Below are positions 9,386 through 19,198 of a DNA stretch of 64,000 nt, piece by piece (positions within the stretch are counted from its first letter, which is position 1; each line of letters opens with the position of its first letter). The position numbers and the translations under genes are program-made. The DNA is from Pseudomonas shahriarae (GTDB lineage: Bacteria > Pseudomonadota > Gammaproteobacteria > Pseudomonadales > Pseudomonadaceae). Under the pieces are notes generated by a model that searched no databases, was not told where the DNA came from, and worked only from the letters and a program-made list of their open reading frames with translations. The stretch covers positions 5,683,001 through 5,747,000 of the forward strand of contig NZ_CP077085.1 in the NCBI RefSeq assembly GCF_014268455.2, in the 5' to 3' direction.

Positions 9386-10666
9386 TTAAACAGCGATGCC
9401 CTTGCGGCATTGCAGTTGGGCGGTGTGCACGCGGGAAAACGCGCGGGCCAGACGCAGCAGCATTTCGTCAATATTGCTCTTGCTTAGCGTCAGCGCCGGG
9501 GTAAAGCGCAGGCAGTCGGGTTGTGGGGCATTGAGGATCAAGCCTTCATACAGTGCCGCCTTTACCACGGCATCTGCCGAATCATCCGACAAGGTCAGGC
9601 CCCACAACAGGCCCTGGCCTCGCAGTTCGCCCTGTCCATAGCGGTGAGCAACACGGGCCAGGCCTTCGCCCAGGTACTGCGCGGTATCACGTACGTGTTC
9701 GAGGAAGCCGTGCCCCAACACGCTATCGAGCACGGCGACGCCGGCCGCAGCCATCAGCGCATTGCCATGATGGGTGCCTTCGAGCTCACCCAGTTCGAAA
9801 CAACAGGCTTTGCCACGGGCCAGCAACGCCGCCAATGGCACTCCGCCCCCAAGGCCTTTACCCAGGGCGACGATATCGGCGCGCACACCGTAGCGCTGTT
9901 CCGCCAGCAAGGTGCCGCAACGCCCGATCCCGGTCTGCACTTCATCGAGGATCAGCAGGATCCCCAGCTCCCGGCACAGCCGCTCCACCCCCTTGAGGTA
10001 ATGCTCGGTGGCCGGAACGACGCCGGCGTCGCTCTGGATCGGCTCCAGCATGATCGCCACGGTTTGCGCATCAACGGCGGCATGCAAGGCCGGCAGATCG
10101 TTGAACGGTACGTGGCAGAAGCCCGGCAGTTGCGGCTCGAAACGATTGTCGCCAGCACCTGCCGAGGCCGCCAGTGTCGCCAGGCTGCGGCCGTGACAAG
10201 CGTTGCTGGCGGTGATGATGCGATAGGCGCCGCCACGATGCAGTTGGCCCCACTTGCGCGCCAACTTGATGGCCGCTTCGCAGGCTTCTGCACCGCTGTT
10301 GAGCAGGTAGGCCTGGTCGCTACCGGTGCTGTGGCACAGTCGGTCCACCAGGTTCAGTTGGCTGCGGTTGTGCAGCCCGATGCCAGGGTTGATCAGCGCT
10401 TGCGCCTGGTCAGCCAGCGCACGCACCAGTACCGAGGGGCTATGGCCGAGACTGTTGGCTGCGCCGCCCTGGGTAAAGTCCAGGTAGGCACGGTCTTCGC
10501 TGTCCCACAGCCAGGAGCCCTGGCCGCGTACGAAAACCTGTGGCGGACGGGCCACGGTGGGCATCAGGGATTGGCTGGAAAGCTCATCGCGCAGCATCGG
10601 TTTTTTCGCGTCCAGTAACAGGTCATCCAGGCTCGGTGCCGGGCGGCGCAAGTTGAACAGATTCAT
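9386..10666 (-). CDS. Class III pyridoxal-phosphate aminotransferase
   Basis: 426-aa fold-type I aminotransferase resembling acetylornithine/ornithine transaminases. The PLP lysine is Lys270 in ALGKGLGG, and the DEVQTGIGR block (Asp241) is present. The ATG at 10666 starts a family-typical N terminus (MNLFNLRRP); a longer frame to 10867 would run through the divergent promoter. The substrate is not known. It is divergent to a LysR gene and downstream of pqqE, and I recall similar genes named as accessory pqq genes, but no PQQ step needs an aminotransferase. Confidence 0.88.
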   Translation of the reverse strand: MNLFNLRRPAPSLDDLLLDAKKPMLRDELSSQSLMPTVARPPQVFVRGQGSWLWDSEDRAYLDFTQGGAANSLGHSPSVLVRALADQAQALINPGIGLHNRSQLNLVDRLCHSTGSDQAYLLNSGAEACEAAIKLARKWGQLHRGGAYRIITASNACHGRSLATLAASAGAGDNRFEPQLPGFCHVPFNDLPALHAAVDAQTVAIMLEPIQSDAGVVPATEHYLKGVERLCRELGILLILDEVQTGIGRCGTLLAEQRYGVRADIVALGKGLGGGVPLAALLARGKACCFELGELEGTHHGNALMAAAGVAVLDSVLGHGFLEHVRDTAQYLGEGLARVAHRYGQGELRGQGLLWGLTLSDDSADAVVKAALYEGLILNAPQPDCLRFTPALTLSKSNIDEMLLRLARAFSRVHTAQLQCRKGIAV

Positions 10667-10872
10667 GCCTGCACACCCCGCAGGCTGTTGGCAACCCTCG
10701 ATTGACGGAAGCCCGGCAAGTCGTTTTTTGCCTTGCCTATGTAAACACCATCGCTGTAAACGGTATTCATCGCGCTTTCTGGCCCTGTAAGCCTTGTGAA
10801 TAGGCGCTAGACTAGGCGCCTTGGGGGCGTACAGCCATTTCGATTTTCCAGCTTTTTCGATAAGCATTACTT
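10667..10872. promoter_or_regulatory. Divergent promoter region with LysR-type dyad
   Basis: The 206-base gap between the aminotransferase and the LysR gene holds a dyad AGGCGC-N8-GCGCCT at 10802-10821, ending 51 bases before the LysR ATG. This is a plausible autoregulatory site. Confidence 0.5.
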
Positions 10873-11793
10873 ATGGATTTCAAGCAACTGCGTTATTTCG
10901 TCGCGGTGTACGAAGAGGGCCATGTCGGCCGGGCTGCCGAGCGCCTGTCGATCTCCCAGCCGGCGCTGTCGCAGCAGATCCGCCAGTTGGAGCAGCACCT
11001 GGATGTGAGCCTGTTCGAACGCAGCAGCAAGCGCCTGTTGCCAACCCTGGCCGCCCACACCTTGTACAACCACGCCCTGCCGCTGCTCGATGGTATGCAG
11101 CAAGCCGTCGAGGCCCTGCGGCATTTCAAGGGCCAGGCGCTGCGCACCCTGGCCATCGGCGTGCTGCAAACCGTGCATACCAGCCTGGTGCCGCAGATGC
11201 TGGAGCGGGTACGCAAGGCCCAACCGCACCTGGTGGTGCAGATCTACGAGTTGACGGGCCTTGAGATCGAACGCCGCCTGCTCAATGGCTCGCTGGACAT
11301 TGGCATCAGCTACCTGCCGGCACGCCAGCCCGGTTTGCACGGTGTGCTGCTGTATGAAGATGAACTGAAAGTGGTCATCCCGGCCGACCATCCCTTGCGT
11401 GAATTCAAGAAGGTCTCCCTCAAGCAGGCGGCGGAGTTGCCCATGCTGTTGTTGGGCGAAGAGTTCCAGGTCAGGCAGATCTGGCAAGCGCAACTGGCGA
11501 ACCTGGGGCGCCGACCACAGGTGCAAGCGGAGCTGAACACTATGGTGGGGATTCTCGACAGCCTGCCCCATACCAAACTGGCGACGGTACTGCCCGGCCG
11601 ATCACAGGACGAACACAGCAGCCAGGCGCTGCTATGGAAGCCCTTGAGTGAGCCACGGGTGCCGCTGAAGGTGGGGTTGGTGTGCCGGGATGTACAACGT
11701 CAGCAGGCAACGTTGGCATTGCTGCGCACCTTGCTCGAAGACGTGATGAATGGTCCACATGGGCCGACGGCCACGGTAGACGGGCTGGCCTGA
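10873..11793 (+). CDS. LysR-family transcriptional regulator
   Basis: 306-aa regulator with an N-terminal winged helix-turn-helix (VGRAAERLSISQPALSQQI, residues 17-35) and a periplasmic-binding-like effector domain. It is related to the BenM/CynR branch by its opening MDFKQLRYFVAV. It is divergent from the aminotransferase and so probably controls it. The effector is unknown. Confidence 0.93.
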   Translation: MDFKQLRYFVAVYEEGHVGRAAERLSISQPALSQQIRQLEQHLDVSLFERSSKRLLPTLAAHTLYNHALPLLDGMQQAVEALRHFKGQALRTLAIGVLQTVHTSLVPQMLERVRKAQPHLVVQIYELTGLEIERRLLNGSLDIGISYLPARQPGLHGVLLYEDELKVVIPADHPLREFKKVSLKQAAELPMLLLGEEFQVRQIWQAQLANLGRRPQVQAELNTMVGILDSLPHTKLATVLPGRSQDEHSSQALLWKPLSEPRVPLKVGLVCRDVQRQQATLALLRTLLEDVMNGPHGPTATVDGLA

Positions 11794-11815
11794 ACTTTTC
11801 CGCGGGCAATAAGAA

Positions 11816-11838
11816 AACCCCGCCGAAGCGGGGCTTTG
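11816..11838. terminator. Short GC hairpin after the LysR gene
   Basis: CCCCGC at 11818-11823 pairs with GCGGGG at 11828-11833 around CGAA. AAAA precedes and CTTT follows it, so it may work in both directions. Confidence 0.65.
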
Positions 11839-12020
11839 CAGACTGTTTCCCTGACATCCATTTCACTCCGCCATCCTGGCAGAATCCTACGTGTCCCTGT
11901 TGTTGCTTTGCGCTTCCTGCGCGACGTCCATGTGAAGTAGATTAGCTGTGGATCCAATCTGGCGATAGAGGACGATTAGCAGCACGTCATGTAAGAGAAT
12001 GCTTACACGCCCTCTTCGGC

Positions 12021-13799
12021 TTAGAACTGCGCTTCGTCCAGCAGGAACAGCGATTCACTGCCGGCCTTCACCGAAGCACTCAAAGAGTGGATACGCGGCA
12101 GCAGGCGGGCAAAGTAGAAGCGCGCCGTCCCCAGTTTGCTGGCGTAGAAGTCCTCCTCGGCCTCTTTGCCCAAGGCGGCCTTGGCCATCAGCGCCCACAT
12201 GTAGGCGTAGGCCATGTAGCCAAAGGCGTGCAGATACTCCACCGAGGCTGCACCGATTTCATTCGGGTTGCTCTTGGCGCGGTCCAGGACCCAGGCAGTC
12301 AAGGTGTCGAGTTCGTCCACCGCAGCACTCAGCGGCTGAATGAACTCGGCCAGGTCACTGTTGGCAGTGGCGATGAAATGGCGGATCTCATCGGCGAACA
12401 GGGTGTAGAACGCCCCGCCGCTGCCAACGATCTTGCGCCCCATCAAGTCCAGCGCCTGGATGCCGTTAGTGCCTTCGTAGATCTGAGTGATGCGCACATC
12501 CCGCACCAACTGCTCCTGACCCCACTCGCGAATATAGCCATGGCCGCCGAAAATCTGCTGGCCGTGCACGGTGGTTTCCAGGCCCAGGTCGGTGAGGAAC
12601 GCCTTGGAAACCGGGGTCAGCAGCGCCACCAGGTCATCTGCGCGCTTGCGGGTCGCGGCGTCTTCGCTGAACTTGGCGGTGTCCAGTTGCATCGCCACGT
12701 AAGTGGAGAACGCCCGGCCGCCTTCGTTCGCGGCCTTCATGGTCAGCAACATGCGACGCACGTCAGGGTGGTTGATGATCGGGTCGGCGATCTTGTCCTT
12801 GGCCTTGGGGCCGGTCGGCGATCGGCTTTGCAGGCGGTCACGCGCATATTCGACCGCGTTCTGGTAAGAGCGCTCGCCGGTCGCCAGGCCCTGGATACCG
12901 ACCCCCAGGCGCTCATAGTTCATCATGGTGAACATCGCCGCCAGGCCACGGTTCGGCTCGCCAACCAGGTAGCCAACGGCTTCGTCGAAGTTCATTACGC
13001 AGGTCGCGGAGGCCTGGATCCCCATCTTGTGCTCGATCGAGCCACAGGTCACCGGGTTGCGCGCGCCCAGGCTGCCATCGGCATTGACCATGAACTTGGG
13101 CACCAGGAACAACGAGATGCCCTTCGGTCCGGCCGGGGCGTCCGGCAGCTTGGCCAGCACCAGGTGGATGATGTTTTCGGTGAGGTCGTGTTCGCCACCG
13201 GTGATAAAGATCTTGGTGCCGCTGACCTTGTAGGAACCGTCCGCCTGCGGCTCGGCCTTGGTACGAATAATCCCCAGATCGGTACCGGCATGGGGCTCGG
13301 TCAGGCACATGGAACCGGCCCACACACCCGAGTACATATTCGGCAGATAAGTGGCTTTCAGTTCGTCACTGGCGTGGGTGTTGATCGACACGCAGGCGCC
13401 GGACGTCAGCATCGGGTACAGGCCAAACGCCAGGCCCGAGGAGTTGATCATCTCTTCGACCTGGGCCGAGACCGCCTTGGGCATGCCCATGCCGCCGTAG
13501 GCAGGATCGCCACCAACGCCCACCCAGCCGCCTTCGGCGTAGGTCTTGTAGGCCTCGGGGAACCCGGCCGGGGTGGTGACCACGCCGTTGTCCCAGCGGC
13601 AACCTTCCTCGTCGCCATTCCGGCTCAACGGGGCGATGGTCTTGGCGGTGACTTTACCGGCCTCCTCAAGGATCGCCTCGACGGTTTCAGCATCCACGGT
13701 CTCGGCCAGGGCCGGCAATTGCGCCCACAGCTTGGCAACCTCGAATACTTCGTTGAGGACGAAGCGCATATCGCGCAGCGGCGCTTTGTAGTCAGCCAT
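12021..13799 (-). CDS. Acyl-CoA dehydrogenase, FadE type, paralogue 1
   Basis: 592-aa flavoprotein for the first oxidation of beta-oxidation. It has the layout of the roughly 600-residue Pseudomonas FadE: an N-terminal extension opening [13 protein letters not shown], the N, middle and C domains (MCLTEPHAGTDLG; IYEGTNGIQALDL), and an extra C-terminal helical domain. It is clearly paralogous to the genes ending at 13931 and 17305. I recall that P. aeruginosa has the comparable group PA0506-PA0508. Chain-length preference cannot be read from sequence. Confidence 0.93.
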   Translation of the reverse strand: MADYKAPLRDMRFVLNEVFEVAKLWAQLPALAETVDAETVEAILEEAGKVTAKTIAPLSRNGDEEGCRWDNGVVTTPAGFPEAYKTYAEGGWVGVGGDPAYGGMGMPKAVSAQVEEMINSSGLAFGLYPMLTSGACVSINTHASDELKATYLPNMYSGVWAGSMCLTEPHAGTDLGIIRTKAEPQADGSYKVSGTKIFITGGEHDLTENIIHLVLAKLPDAPAGPKGISLFLVPKFMVNADGSLGARNPVTCGSIEHKMGIQASATCVMNFDEAVGYLVGEPNRGLAAMFTMMNYERLGVGIQGLATGERSYQNAVEYARDRLQSRSPTGPKAKDKIADPIINHPDVRRMLLTMKAANEGGRAFSTYVAMQLDTAKFSEDAATRKRADDLVALLTPVSKAFLTDLGLETTVHGQQIFGGHGYIREWGQEQLVRDVRITQIYEGTNGIQALDLMGRKIVGSGGAFYTLFADEIRHFIATANSDLAEFIQPLSAAVDELDTLTAWVLDRAKSNPNEIGAASVEYLHAFGYMAYAYMWALMAKAALGKEAEEDFYASKLGTARFYFARLLPRIHSLSASVKAGSESLFLLDEAQF

Positions 13800-13930
13800 G
13801 GCAAACCTCGTGAGAACGTTAAAAGTGATTCGGTAGGATCGGTTTCACAGACCCAGAGTGTAACCGAACAACTTTTGTGACACATAGGGTCTGCTTGTGA
13901 CCAATTGGTATTTTACAGTCACGCCAACAG
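13800..13930 (-). promoter_or_regulatory. Intergenic region upstream of acyl-CoA dehydrogenase 1
   Basis: Two TTGTGAC direct repeats at 13875-13881 and 13895-13901 are spaced 20 bases apart, about two helical turns. This might be a regulator site; no PsrA palindrome is visible here. Confidence 0.3.
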
Positions 13931-15715
13931 TTACAAGGCGAACAATTCGGCCGGCAAACTCATCAGGCAATCACTGCCCGCCTCCACCGCCGCACGATGG
14001 GCACTGGTGCGCGGCAACAGGCGCTTGAAATAAAACTCACAGGTCACCAGCTTGCCCCGGGCGTAATCCCCATCGCCACTGCCCGCGTCCAATTGCGCCT
14101 GGGCCACCAGGGCCATGCGCAACCACAGGTAGGCATGGATGATGTAACCGCTGTACATCAAATAATCCAGGGCGGCGGCGCCGACTTCATCAGGGTTTTT
14201 CATCGCGGCCATGCCGACCTTGGTGGTCAACTCGCCCCATTGCTGGTTCAGCTCGTTGAGCTGTGCAACCTGGGCCTTGAGTTGCGGGTGTTCGGCATGT
14301 GCCGCACAGAACTTATGCACAATCTTGGTAAAGCCGCGCAGCAACTTGCCCTGGCTGCCCAGCACCTTGCGCCCCAGCAAATCCAGGGCCTGGATGCCGT
14401 TGGTGCCTTCATAGATCGGCGCGATGCGACAATCGCGCACCAACTGTTCCATGCCCCACTCGCGGATAAAACCGTGGCCGCCGAACACCTGCATGCCGTG
14501 GTTGGTCACTTCCAGGCCGGTCTCGGTCATAAAGGCTTTGCAGATCGGCGTGAGGAACGCCAGCAAATCCTCGGCTTCCTGGCGTTGCTGCGGGTCGTCG
14601 CTCAGGTGTGCGGTGTCCAGCAGTTGCGCGGTGAAGTACGTCAGGGCGCGGTTGCCTTCATTGAAGGCTTTCATGGTCAGCAACATGCGCCGCACATCAG
14701 GATGCACGATGATCGGGTCCGCCGGTTTGTCCGGGGCCTTGGCGCCGGTCAGGGCGCGCATCTGCAGGCGGTCGTTGGCGTACTTGATCGCGCCCTGGAA
14801 GCTCGCTTCACCCAGGCACAGCCCCTGCATGCCGGTGCCCAGGCGCGCGTGGTTCATCATGGTGAACATGCAATTGAGGCCTTTATTGGCCTCGCCGATC
14901 AGGTAGCCCTCGGCACCATCGAAATTCAGCACGCAGGTGGCCGAAGCCTTGATCCCCATCTTGTGCTCGATGGAGCCGCAACTGACGCCATTGCGCGCCC
15001 CACTATCGGCGAGGAACTTGGGCACGATAAACAGCGAAATACCCTTGGTGCCAGCAGGCGCATCCGGCAACTTGGCCAACACCAGGTGGATGATGTTTTC
15101 ACTCATGTCGTGCTCGCCGGCCGAGATGAAGATCTTGCTGCCGGTCACCGCGTAGCTGCCATTGGCCTGGGGCACGGCGCGGGTCTTGATGATGCCAAGG
15201 TCAGTGCCACAGTGGGCTTCGGTCAGGCACATGGTGCCCGTCCACTGGCCGGCGGTGAGCTTGGTCAGGTAGGTGTCTTTCTGCTCTTGAGTGCCATGGG
15301 CGTGGATCGCCGACATGGCGCCGTGGGTCAAGCCGGGGTACATGCCCCAGGAGGTGTTGCTGGAGCCGATCATCTCGCTGAGCACCAAGCCCAGGGAGGA
15401 CGGCAAGCCCTGCCCGCCGTAGGCCGGATCCGCCGCCAGGCCGTGCCAACCGCCTTCGACGTATTGCGCGAACGCTTCCTTGAAACCTTTGGGTGTGGTC
15501 ACCACGCCATTGTCGAAATGGCAGCCCTCTTCGTCCCCCGGGCGGTTCAACGGCGCCAGCACGTTCTCGCAGAACCTCGCGCCTTCTTCGAGGATTGCGC
15601 TGACCATGTCCGGGCTGGCCTCGGTGGCGCCCAAAGCAGCGTAGTGAGCGGGGAAATCAAACACGTGATCAATCAGAAAGCGCATATCGCGCAGGGGAGC
15701 TTTATAGGCAGGCAT
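13931..15715 (-). CDS. Acyl-CoA dehydrogenase, FadE type, paralogue 2
   Basis: 594-aa paralogue with the same domain order as its neighbours: MPAYKAPLRDMRF start, MCLTEAHCGTDLG, IYEGTNGIQALDL, and an extended C-terminal domain. The start at 15715 is chosen by alignment with the two paralogues; a longer frame to 15772 adds an unrelated leader. It is separated from paralogue 1 by 131 bases and from the GGDEF gene by 90 bases, so it may have its own promoter. Confidence 0.93.
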   Translation of the reverse strand: MPAYKAPLRDMRFLIDHVFDFPAHYAALGATEASPDMVSAILEEGARFCENVLAPLNRPGDEEGCHFDNGVVTTPKGFKEAFAQYVEGGWHGLAADPAYGGQGLPSSLGLVLSEMIGSSNTSWGMYPGLTHGAMSAIHAHGTQEQKDTYLTKLTAGQWTGTMCLTEAHCGTDLGIIKTRAVPQANGSYAVTGSKIFISAGEHDMSENIIHLVLAKLPDAPAGTKGISLFIVPKFLADSGARNGVSCGSIEHKMGIKASATCVLNFDGAEGYLIGEANKGLNCMFTMMNHARLGTGMQGLCLGEASFQGAIKYANDRLQMRALTGAKAPDKPADPIIVHPDVRRMLLTMKAFNEGNRALTYFTAQLLDTAHLSDDPQQRQEAEDLLAFLTPICKAFMTETGLEVTNHGMQVFGGHGFIREWGMEQLVRDCRIAPIYEGTNGIQALDLLGRKVLGSQGKLLRGFTKIVHKFCAAHAEHPQLKAQVAQLNELNQQWGELTTKVGMAAMKNPDEVGAAALDYLMYSGYIIHAYLWLRMALVAQAQLDAGSGDGDYARGKLVTCEFYFKRLLPRTSAHRAAVEAGSDCLMSLPAELFAL

Positions 15716-15805
15716 GGTGATGTCTCCGGCGGCAGATGACTCAAACCTACTGCCGCCAGGAGCCCCGGACAATCACTGTACAGACGCTGAATACACCACC
15801 ATCAC

Positions 15806-17131
15806 TCAACCGGCAGCGCCCTGCATGCGCACCGCGCCACGGCGGTTCTGGCCGGCCGCCACCACACAGTTGCGCCCGGCGCCCTTGGCGTTGTACAGCG
15901 CCTGGTCGGCGGACTTGAGCACTTCTTCGGGGGTGCGCTGCTCGGCCTGGCGCTCGGCGACGCCGATGCTCACGGTCACCGACACACTGTTCGCACCCGT
16001 GCCGGAACGGCGCTGGCGCCCCTGGTGATCGTCCTGGGGGCGGCTGTCGGGGTTACGCAACTTGATGTGGTAGTTGGCAATGATCTCGCGGATTTCTTCC
16101 AGGTGCGGCAGGCATTCATCCAGGGTCTTGCCGGCAAACACCACGGCAAACTCTTCGCCGCCATACCGATAGGCCCGGCCGCCGCCGCTAACTTTCGACA
16201 GTTTGCTGGCGACCAGCCGCAGCACCTGGTCACCGACGTCGTGGCCATGGGTGTCGTTGAATCGCTTGAAGTGGTCGACGTCGCTCATCGCCAGCACATA
16301 GTTGCGCCCCAGGCGCTGCATACGCTCGTTAAGGGCGCGGCGTCCGGGCAGGCCGGTGAGTTCATCGCGAAAGGCCATCTGATAGGCCTCGTGGGACACA
16401 CCTGCAGCAATCATCAACATCACCTGGCTGCACATGATGTTCAGGGTGAACGGCAGGATAAAGGTCTGCGGCAACATCCAGAACATCCCCAGCAACCCCA
16501 CCAGCTGTGCCGCATGCAACGGCCGCGGTTCGCGCCAGTACTGGGCCGCCAGTGCGACAAAGCCCAGCAGGAACATCGGGTACGACAGTTGGATCAAGCT
16601 CATCCACGCGCCATGCAATGCCGGCCAGCGAATTTCCGCCAGCCAGTTGAGCAACGGCCCTGGGTAACTCTGCTCCAGGCCCAGGGCCACGCTGCCTACG
16701 GCGAGCAGCACCGCGCAGCGTGCGACAAAGTCGCGGAACAGGTGGGTTTTCTCCTGCCACAGGGCATAAATGCTGAACAGCATCGGCAACAGCAGGCACA
16801 CCAGATGGAACACCACGGCGGCGTCTTCGCGCACACGGCCATGGTCGCGGTAGAAATCGGTCTGGGTGTCCAGCAAGAAGTAGGCGACATACACCGTCAC
16901 CATCAAGAACAGCTCACGCTGGCGACGGTACACCGTGCAATAGGCCCCCCCGAGCAACAGCACCAAGGTCGGCAGGACATTGAACAAGGAGGTGAAGAAG
17001 ACGTTGAGGTCCTTGACGTAAGCAGCCGACAACCCCGCCAGCAATAACAGCAACGACGGTAGGAAATGACTGAAACGTACAGCAGACGCGCGCGACAAGG
17101 GTAAAGCTCCGACCCATAAAAAAGATGGCAT
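15806..17131 (-). CDS. Membrane-bound diguanylate cyclase (GGDEF)
   Basis: 441-aa inner-membrane protein with several hydrophobic helices in the first 240 residues and a C-terminal GGDEF domain whose active site reads YGGEEFAVVF. No RxxD inhibitory site is found at the usual place five residues before GGEEF, so product feedback may be weak. The start is taken at 17131; a GTG-type start at 17161 would add 10 residues. It sits among three acyl-CoA dehydrogenase genes, suggesting but not proving a link between fatty-acid use and c-di-GMP. Confidence 0.9.
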   Translation of the reverse strand: MPSFLWVGALPLSRASAVRFSHFLPSLLLLLAGLSAAYVKDLNVFFTSLFNVLPTLVLLLGGAYCTVYRRQRELFLMVTVYVAYFLLDTQTDFYRDHGRVREDAAVVFHLVCLLLPMLFSIYALWQEKTHLFRDFVARCAVLLAVGSVALGLEQSYPGPLLNWLAEIRWPALHGAWMSLIQLSYPMFLLGFVALAAQYWREPRPLHAAQLVGLLGMFWMLPQTFILPFTLNIMCSQVMLMIAAGVSHEAYQMAFRDELTGLPGRRALNERMQRLGRNYVLAMSDVDHFKRFNDTHGHDVGDQVLRLVASKLSKVSGGGRAYRYGGEEFAVVFAGKTLDECLPHLEEIREIIANYHIKLRNPDSRPQDDHQGRQRRSGTGANSVSVTVSIGVAERQAEQRTPEEVLKSADQALYNAKGAGRNCVVAAGQNRRGAVRMQGAAG

Positions 17132-17250
17132 AGTGCCTTCACTGAACACAGTTAAGCACACTCAATGTGACCCGTATCACATTGCCACTACTGTAACGGC
17201 AGCCAGGCGCAATCCCTGAGCGCGCTACTCAGGTTTTTTCATGCGCCCAC

Positions 17251-17283
17251 AAAAAAGCCGCCGCTCCCGAAAGAGCGGCGGCT
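17251..17283 (-). terminator. Strong intrinsic terminator after acyl-CoA dehydrogenase 3
   Basis: Perfect 11-base stem (17256-17266 with 17273-17283) followed on the minus strand by T6. It separates this gene from the GGDEF gene downstream. Confidence 0.9.
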
Positions 17284-17304
17284 TGGCAGGGAACCCGCCG
17301 GGGC

Positions 17305-19110
17305 TTAGTAGCCCAGGTCGAAGTTCTCTTCTTTCATGTCCATCAGGTTGTTGGCGCCCGACAGCATGGTGGCTACGTGGGTGCGGGTGCGCGGCAGGAT
17401 GCGCTGGAAGTAGAAGCGCGCAGTCTGCAGCTTGGCGGTGTAGAAGCCTTCTTCGCTGGTGCCGGCAGCCAGTTTTTCAGCAGCCAGGCGCGCCATCTCG
17501 GCCCAGAAGTACGCCAGGCAGGCATAACCGGAGTACATCAGGTAGTCCACGGACGCGGCACCGACTTCTTCACGGTCCTTCATGGCAGCCATGCCGACCT
17601 TCATGGTCAACTCGCCCCATTCCTTGTTCAGGGCAGCCAACGGTGCGACAAACTCGCTGACCGCTGCGTTGCCTTCGTTGGCCTGGCAGAACTTGTGCAC
17701 GATCTTGGTGAAGCCCTTGAGCGCTTCGCCCTGGGTCATCAGCACTTTACGGCCGAGCAGGTCCAGGGCCTGGATGCCCGTGGTGCCTTCGTACAGCATC
17801 GAAATGCGGCTGTCGCGAACGTTCTGCTCCATGCCCCACTCGGCGATGAAACCGTGGCCGCCGTAGATCTGTACGCCGTGGTTGGCGGACTCAAAACCGA
17901 CTTCGGTCATGAACGCCTTGGCGATCGGGGTCATGAACGCCAGCAGGCCATCTGCCTGTTTCTTGGCTTCGTCGTCGGTGCCGTATTTGACGATATCCAC
18001 TTGCTTGGCGGTGAAGTACACCATCGCACGGTTGCCTTCGGCGAAGGCTTTCATGGTCAGCAGCATGCGGCGTACATCAGGGTGCACGATGATCGGGTCA
18101 GCGGCCTTGTCCGGCGCTTTCGGGCCAGTCAGGGAGCGCATCTGCAGACGGTCACGCGCATATTTCAGGCCACCCTGGAAACCGATCTCGGCGTGGGCCA
18201 GGCCTTGCAGTGCGGTACCCAGACGAGCGGTGTTCATAAAGGTGAACATGCAGTTCAGGCCTTTGTTCGCCGGGCCGATCAGGTAGCCGGTGGCCGCGTC
18301 GAAGTTCATTACGCAGGTGGCGTTGCCGTGGATGCCCATCTTGTGTTCCAGGGAACCACAGGACACCGCGTTGCGCTCACCCACCGAACCATCGGCGTTG
18401 GGCAGGAACTTAGGCACGATAAACAGCGAAATGCCTTTGGTGCCAGCCGGAGCATCCGGCAGGCGGGCCAGTACGATGTGGACGATGTTATCGGCCATGT
18501 CGTGTTCACCGGCCGAGATGAAGATCTTGGTCCCGGAGACTTTGTAGGAACCGTCGGCCTGAGGCTCGGCCTTGGTGCGCAGCATGCCCAGGTCGGTGCC
18601 GCAGTGCGGTTCGGTCAGGCACATGGTGCCGGTCCACTCGCCCGAGACCAGTTTGGTCAGGTAGGCATCCTGCTGCTCGGGGGTACCGTGCTCGGAAATG
18701 GTGTTCATCGCGCCATGGGACAGGCCTGGGTACATGCCCCACGACCAGTTGGCTTCACCGACCATCTCGCTAACGGCCAGGCCCAGGGATTCCGGCAGGC
18801 CTTGGCCGCCGTGCGCGACGTCGTGAGCCAGGCTCGGCCAGCCGCCTTCGACGAATTGCTTGTAGGCTTCTTTGAAACCAGTAGGGGTTTTAACGCCTGA
18901 CTCGCTCCAGGTGCACCCTTCGATGTCACCGACGCGGTTCAACGGGGCCAGCACTTGCTCGCAAAACTTGGCGCCTTCTTCGAGAATGGCGTCAACCATG
19001 TCTGGGGTAGCGTCCTGGCAAGCCGGCAGACTCTGATAGTGCGCTTCGTAGCCGAGCAGTTCGTCACGAACGAAGCGAATATCACGCAAGGGGGCCTTGT
19101 AGTCAGGCAT
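17305..19110 (-). CDS. Acyl-CoA dehydrogenase, FadE type, paralogue 3
   Basis: 601-aa member of the trio, with [13 protein letters not shown] start, [26 protein letters not shown] and the extended C-terminal domain. It ends in its own strong terminator, so it is a single-gene unit. Two overlapping PsrA-like palindromes lie at 19172-19198, about 60-90 bases upstream, which suggests induction by long-chain fatty acids. The other two paralogues lack such sites. Confidence 0.94.
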   Translation of the reverse strand: MPDYKAPLRDIRFVRDELLGYEAHYQSLPACQDATPDMVDAILEEGAKFCEQVLAPLNRVGDIEGCTWSESGVKTPTGFKEAYKQFVEGGWPSLAHDVAHGGQGLPESLGLAVSEMVGEANWSWGMYPGLSHGAMNTISEHGTPEQQDAYLTKLVSGEWTGTMCLTEPHCGTDLGMLRTKAEPQADGSYKVSGTKIFISAGEHDMADNIVHIVLARLPDAPAGTKGISLFIVPKFLPNADGSVGERNAVSCGSLEHKMGIHGNATCVMNFDAATGYLIGPANKGLNCMFTFMNTARLGTALQGLAHAEIGFQGGLKYARDRLQMRSLTGPKAPDKAADPIIVHPDVRRMLLTMKAFAEGNRAMVYFTAKQVDIVKYGTDDEAKKQADGLLAFMTPIAKAFMTEVGFESANHGVQIYGGHGFIAEWGMEQNVRDSRISMLYEGTTGIQALDLLGRKVLMTQGEALKGFTKIVHKFCQANEGNAAVSEFVAPLAALNKEWGELTMKVGMAAMKDREEVGAASVDYLMYSGYACLAYFWAEMARLAAEKLAAGTSEEGFYTAKLQTARFYFQRILPRTRTHVATMLSGANNLMDMKEENFDLGY

Positions 19111-19171
19111 AGCGATAAACCTCTGCTGATGAATCCTGGAATGAACAACCGCGTGGATTTGTTGTAGCGGT

Positions 19172-19198
19172 CAAACAGTTGTTTGAAACATACGTTTA
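19172..19198 (-). promoter_or_regulatory. Putative paired PsrA operator
   Basis: CAAAC-N4-GTTTG at 19172-19185 overlaps by one base GAAAC-N4-GTTTA at 19185-19198. The first matches the PsrA consensus as I know it (C/G-AAAC-N2-4-GTTT-G/C). Confidence 0.65.

Noticed and set aside
9521..10618. 365-codon plus-strand frame over the aminotransferase gene
   Set aside because: The minus-strand frame has full PLP-enzyme motifs, so this one is a shadow.
12087..13880. 597-codon frame antisense to acyl-CoA dehydrogenase 1 (similar ones at 13997-15739 and 17377-18900)
   Set aside because: All three lie exactly opposite paralogous genes and arise from the same codon bias; they are not independent genes.
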